A DNA stretch of 64,000 nucleotides. Origin: Chitinophaga sp. 180180018-3 (GTDB lineage Bacteria > Bacteroidota > Bacteroidia > Chitinophagales > Chitinophagaceae). The stretch covers positions 682,001-746,000 of the forward strand of contig NZ_CP140772.1 in the NCBI RefSeq assembly GCF_037893185.1. The letters run 5' to 3'. The notes under the pieces were generated by a model. The model was not told where the DNA came from and made no database searches. It was given only the letters and a program-made list of their open reading frames with translations. This document shows, piece after piece, positions 63,444 to 64,000 of the stretch. The translations under genes were made by a program, and so were the position numbers. Numbering within the stretch: the first letter of the stretch is position 1; each line of letters opens with the position of its first letter.

Positions 63444-64000
63444 ATGACACCAGAAAGAAGGGAAAGGCTACTCGCTGTACTGAGCAAGAGACAGGCCAAT
63501 TTAACGGTTGTGATGGAAGATGTGCAGGATCCCCATAACGTAGCAGCTGTCATGCGTACCTGCGATGCAGTGGGTATACAGGATATTTATATTATTACCA
63601 CCAAGGCGCCCCGGAAGAAAAAATGGGGTCATCGTAGCAGTAGCAGTGCGGAACGCTGGCTAACGGTACATCAATTCGATAATGTGGCCGAATGTGTAGC
63701 GGTGCTGCGTAAGCAATACAACAAGATCCTGACTACACATCTGTCGTCCGATGCCAGAGCTTTATATGATATAGATTTCAGTGGTTCTGTGGCACTTGTG
63801 TTTGGTAATGAGCAGGAGGGGGTGAGTGAAGAGATCCGGAACCTGGCAGATGGCAACTTTATTATTCCCCAGATGGGAATTATCCGTTCCCTGAATATTT
63901 CTGTGGCCTGTGCTGTGAGTATCTACGAAGCTATGCGGCAGAAAATGAATGCCGGGCATTACGAAAAAACCGGTTTGCCGGAAGCGCAATACAACAGCTT
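63444..64000 (+). CDS. trmH: tRNA guanosine-2'-O-methyltransferase TrmH, partial (C-terminus outside the window)
   Basis: From ATG at 63444 the frame stays open for 185 codons to the window end. The N-terminus RRERLLAVLSKRQANLTVVM then EDVQDPHNVAAVMRTCDAVG is the TrmH helix and first SPOUT motif; VFGNEQEGVSEE and IIPQMGIIRSLNISVACAVS are the knot (motifs 2 and 3), with the catalytic-site residues near the latter. It would methylate G18 in tRNA. Full proteins are 200-230 residues, so little is missing. The gene overlaps nothing and is divergent from the AsmA gene. Confidence 0.92.
   Translation, partial: MTPERRERLLAVLSKRQANLTVVMEDVQDPHNVAAVMRTCDAVGIQDIYIITTKAPRKKKWGHRSSSSAERWLTVHQFDNVAECVAVLRKQYNKILTTHLSSDARALYDIDFSGSVALVFGNEQEGVSEEIRNLADGNFIIPQMGIIRSLNISVACAVSIYEAMRQKMNAGHYEKTGLPEAQYNS

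Overview
The window looks like a chromosomal segment of a Bacteroidota bacterium, most like the Chitinophagaceae (Chitinophaga-type). The pointers are TAnnTTTG-type -7 promoter boxes, weak Shine-Dalgarno sequences, several TTG/GTG starts, a TonB-dependent receptor with a carboxypeptidase-like N-terminal domain, an N-acyl-ornithine carbamoyltransferase-type arginine pathway, a NagB fused to a LmbE-like domain, and lineage-typical families (DUF2520, DUF2851, YpdA/bacillithiol). No insertion sequence, prophage, CRISPR array or rRNA is visible. The genus is an inference.

Layout. 1-5.3 kb (mostly minus): bacillithiol-disulfide-reductase-like protein (cut by the window edge), a class I amidotransferase, a TIGR00027-type methyltransferase, a YeiH-type exporter, a lipoprotein and an acidic-tailed unknown. 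5.5-22.6 kb: a glycoprotein-glycan catabolic region with NagB, GH20 hexosaminidase, endonuclease/phosphatase, CutC, glycosylasparaginase, ROK kinase, two FHS-type sugar transporters, galactokinase, GH109-type GalNAc-ase and GH29 fucosidase. Together these could remove Fuc, GalNAc and GlcNAc, cut the GlcNAc-Asn bond, import the sugars and feed them into glycolysis; no SusC/SusD pair or regulator lies alongside. 22.7-32.1 kb: a complete arginine operon (GNAT, argG, argC, argD, argF', argB, argE, GNAT, argH) behind a 290-nt leader that contains an Arg-ending mini-ORF. 32-34.5 kb: TonB receptor under a TPP riboswitch. 34.7-44.7 kb: ssb, initiator tRNA, era, der, a small Ala-rich lipoprotein, a SirB1-like protein, topA, and a DUF2520-kdsC-ubiA-maf run. 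44.8-47.5 kb: hom and a metB-like gene under a SAM-I riboswitch with a clear terminator. 47.6-64 kb: DUF2851, OsmC, an outer-membrane-like protein, lipA, a TolC/MFP/RND efflux operon, SdpI, a MacB/FtsX-type permease, an AsmA protein and the start of a trmH gene.

Most notable non-coding signals: a perfect 62-bp-arm palindrome at 17.45-17.58 kb built from ATTACGA heptads, related AATTACGAATT repeats elsewhere, a second short repeat family (TAGCTGCCAGC) between genes of the glycan operon that supplies two stop codons, a possible arginine leader peptide, and a palindromic TTAGCAAA/TTTGCGAA site near a sugar transporter. Functional calls rest on motif recognition by eye; no database search was run.
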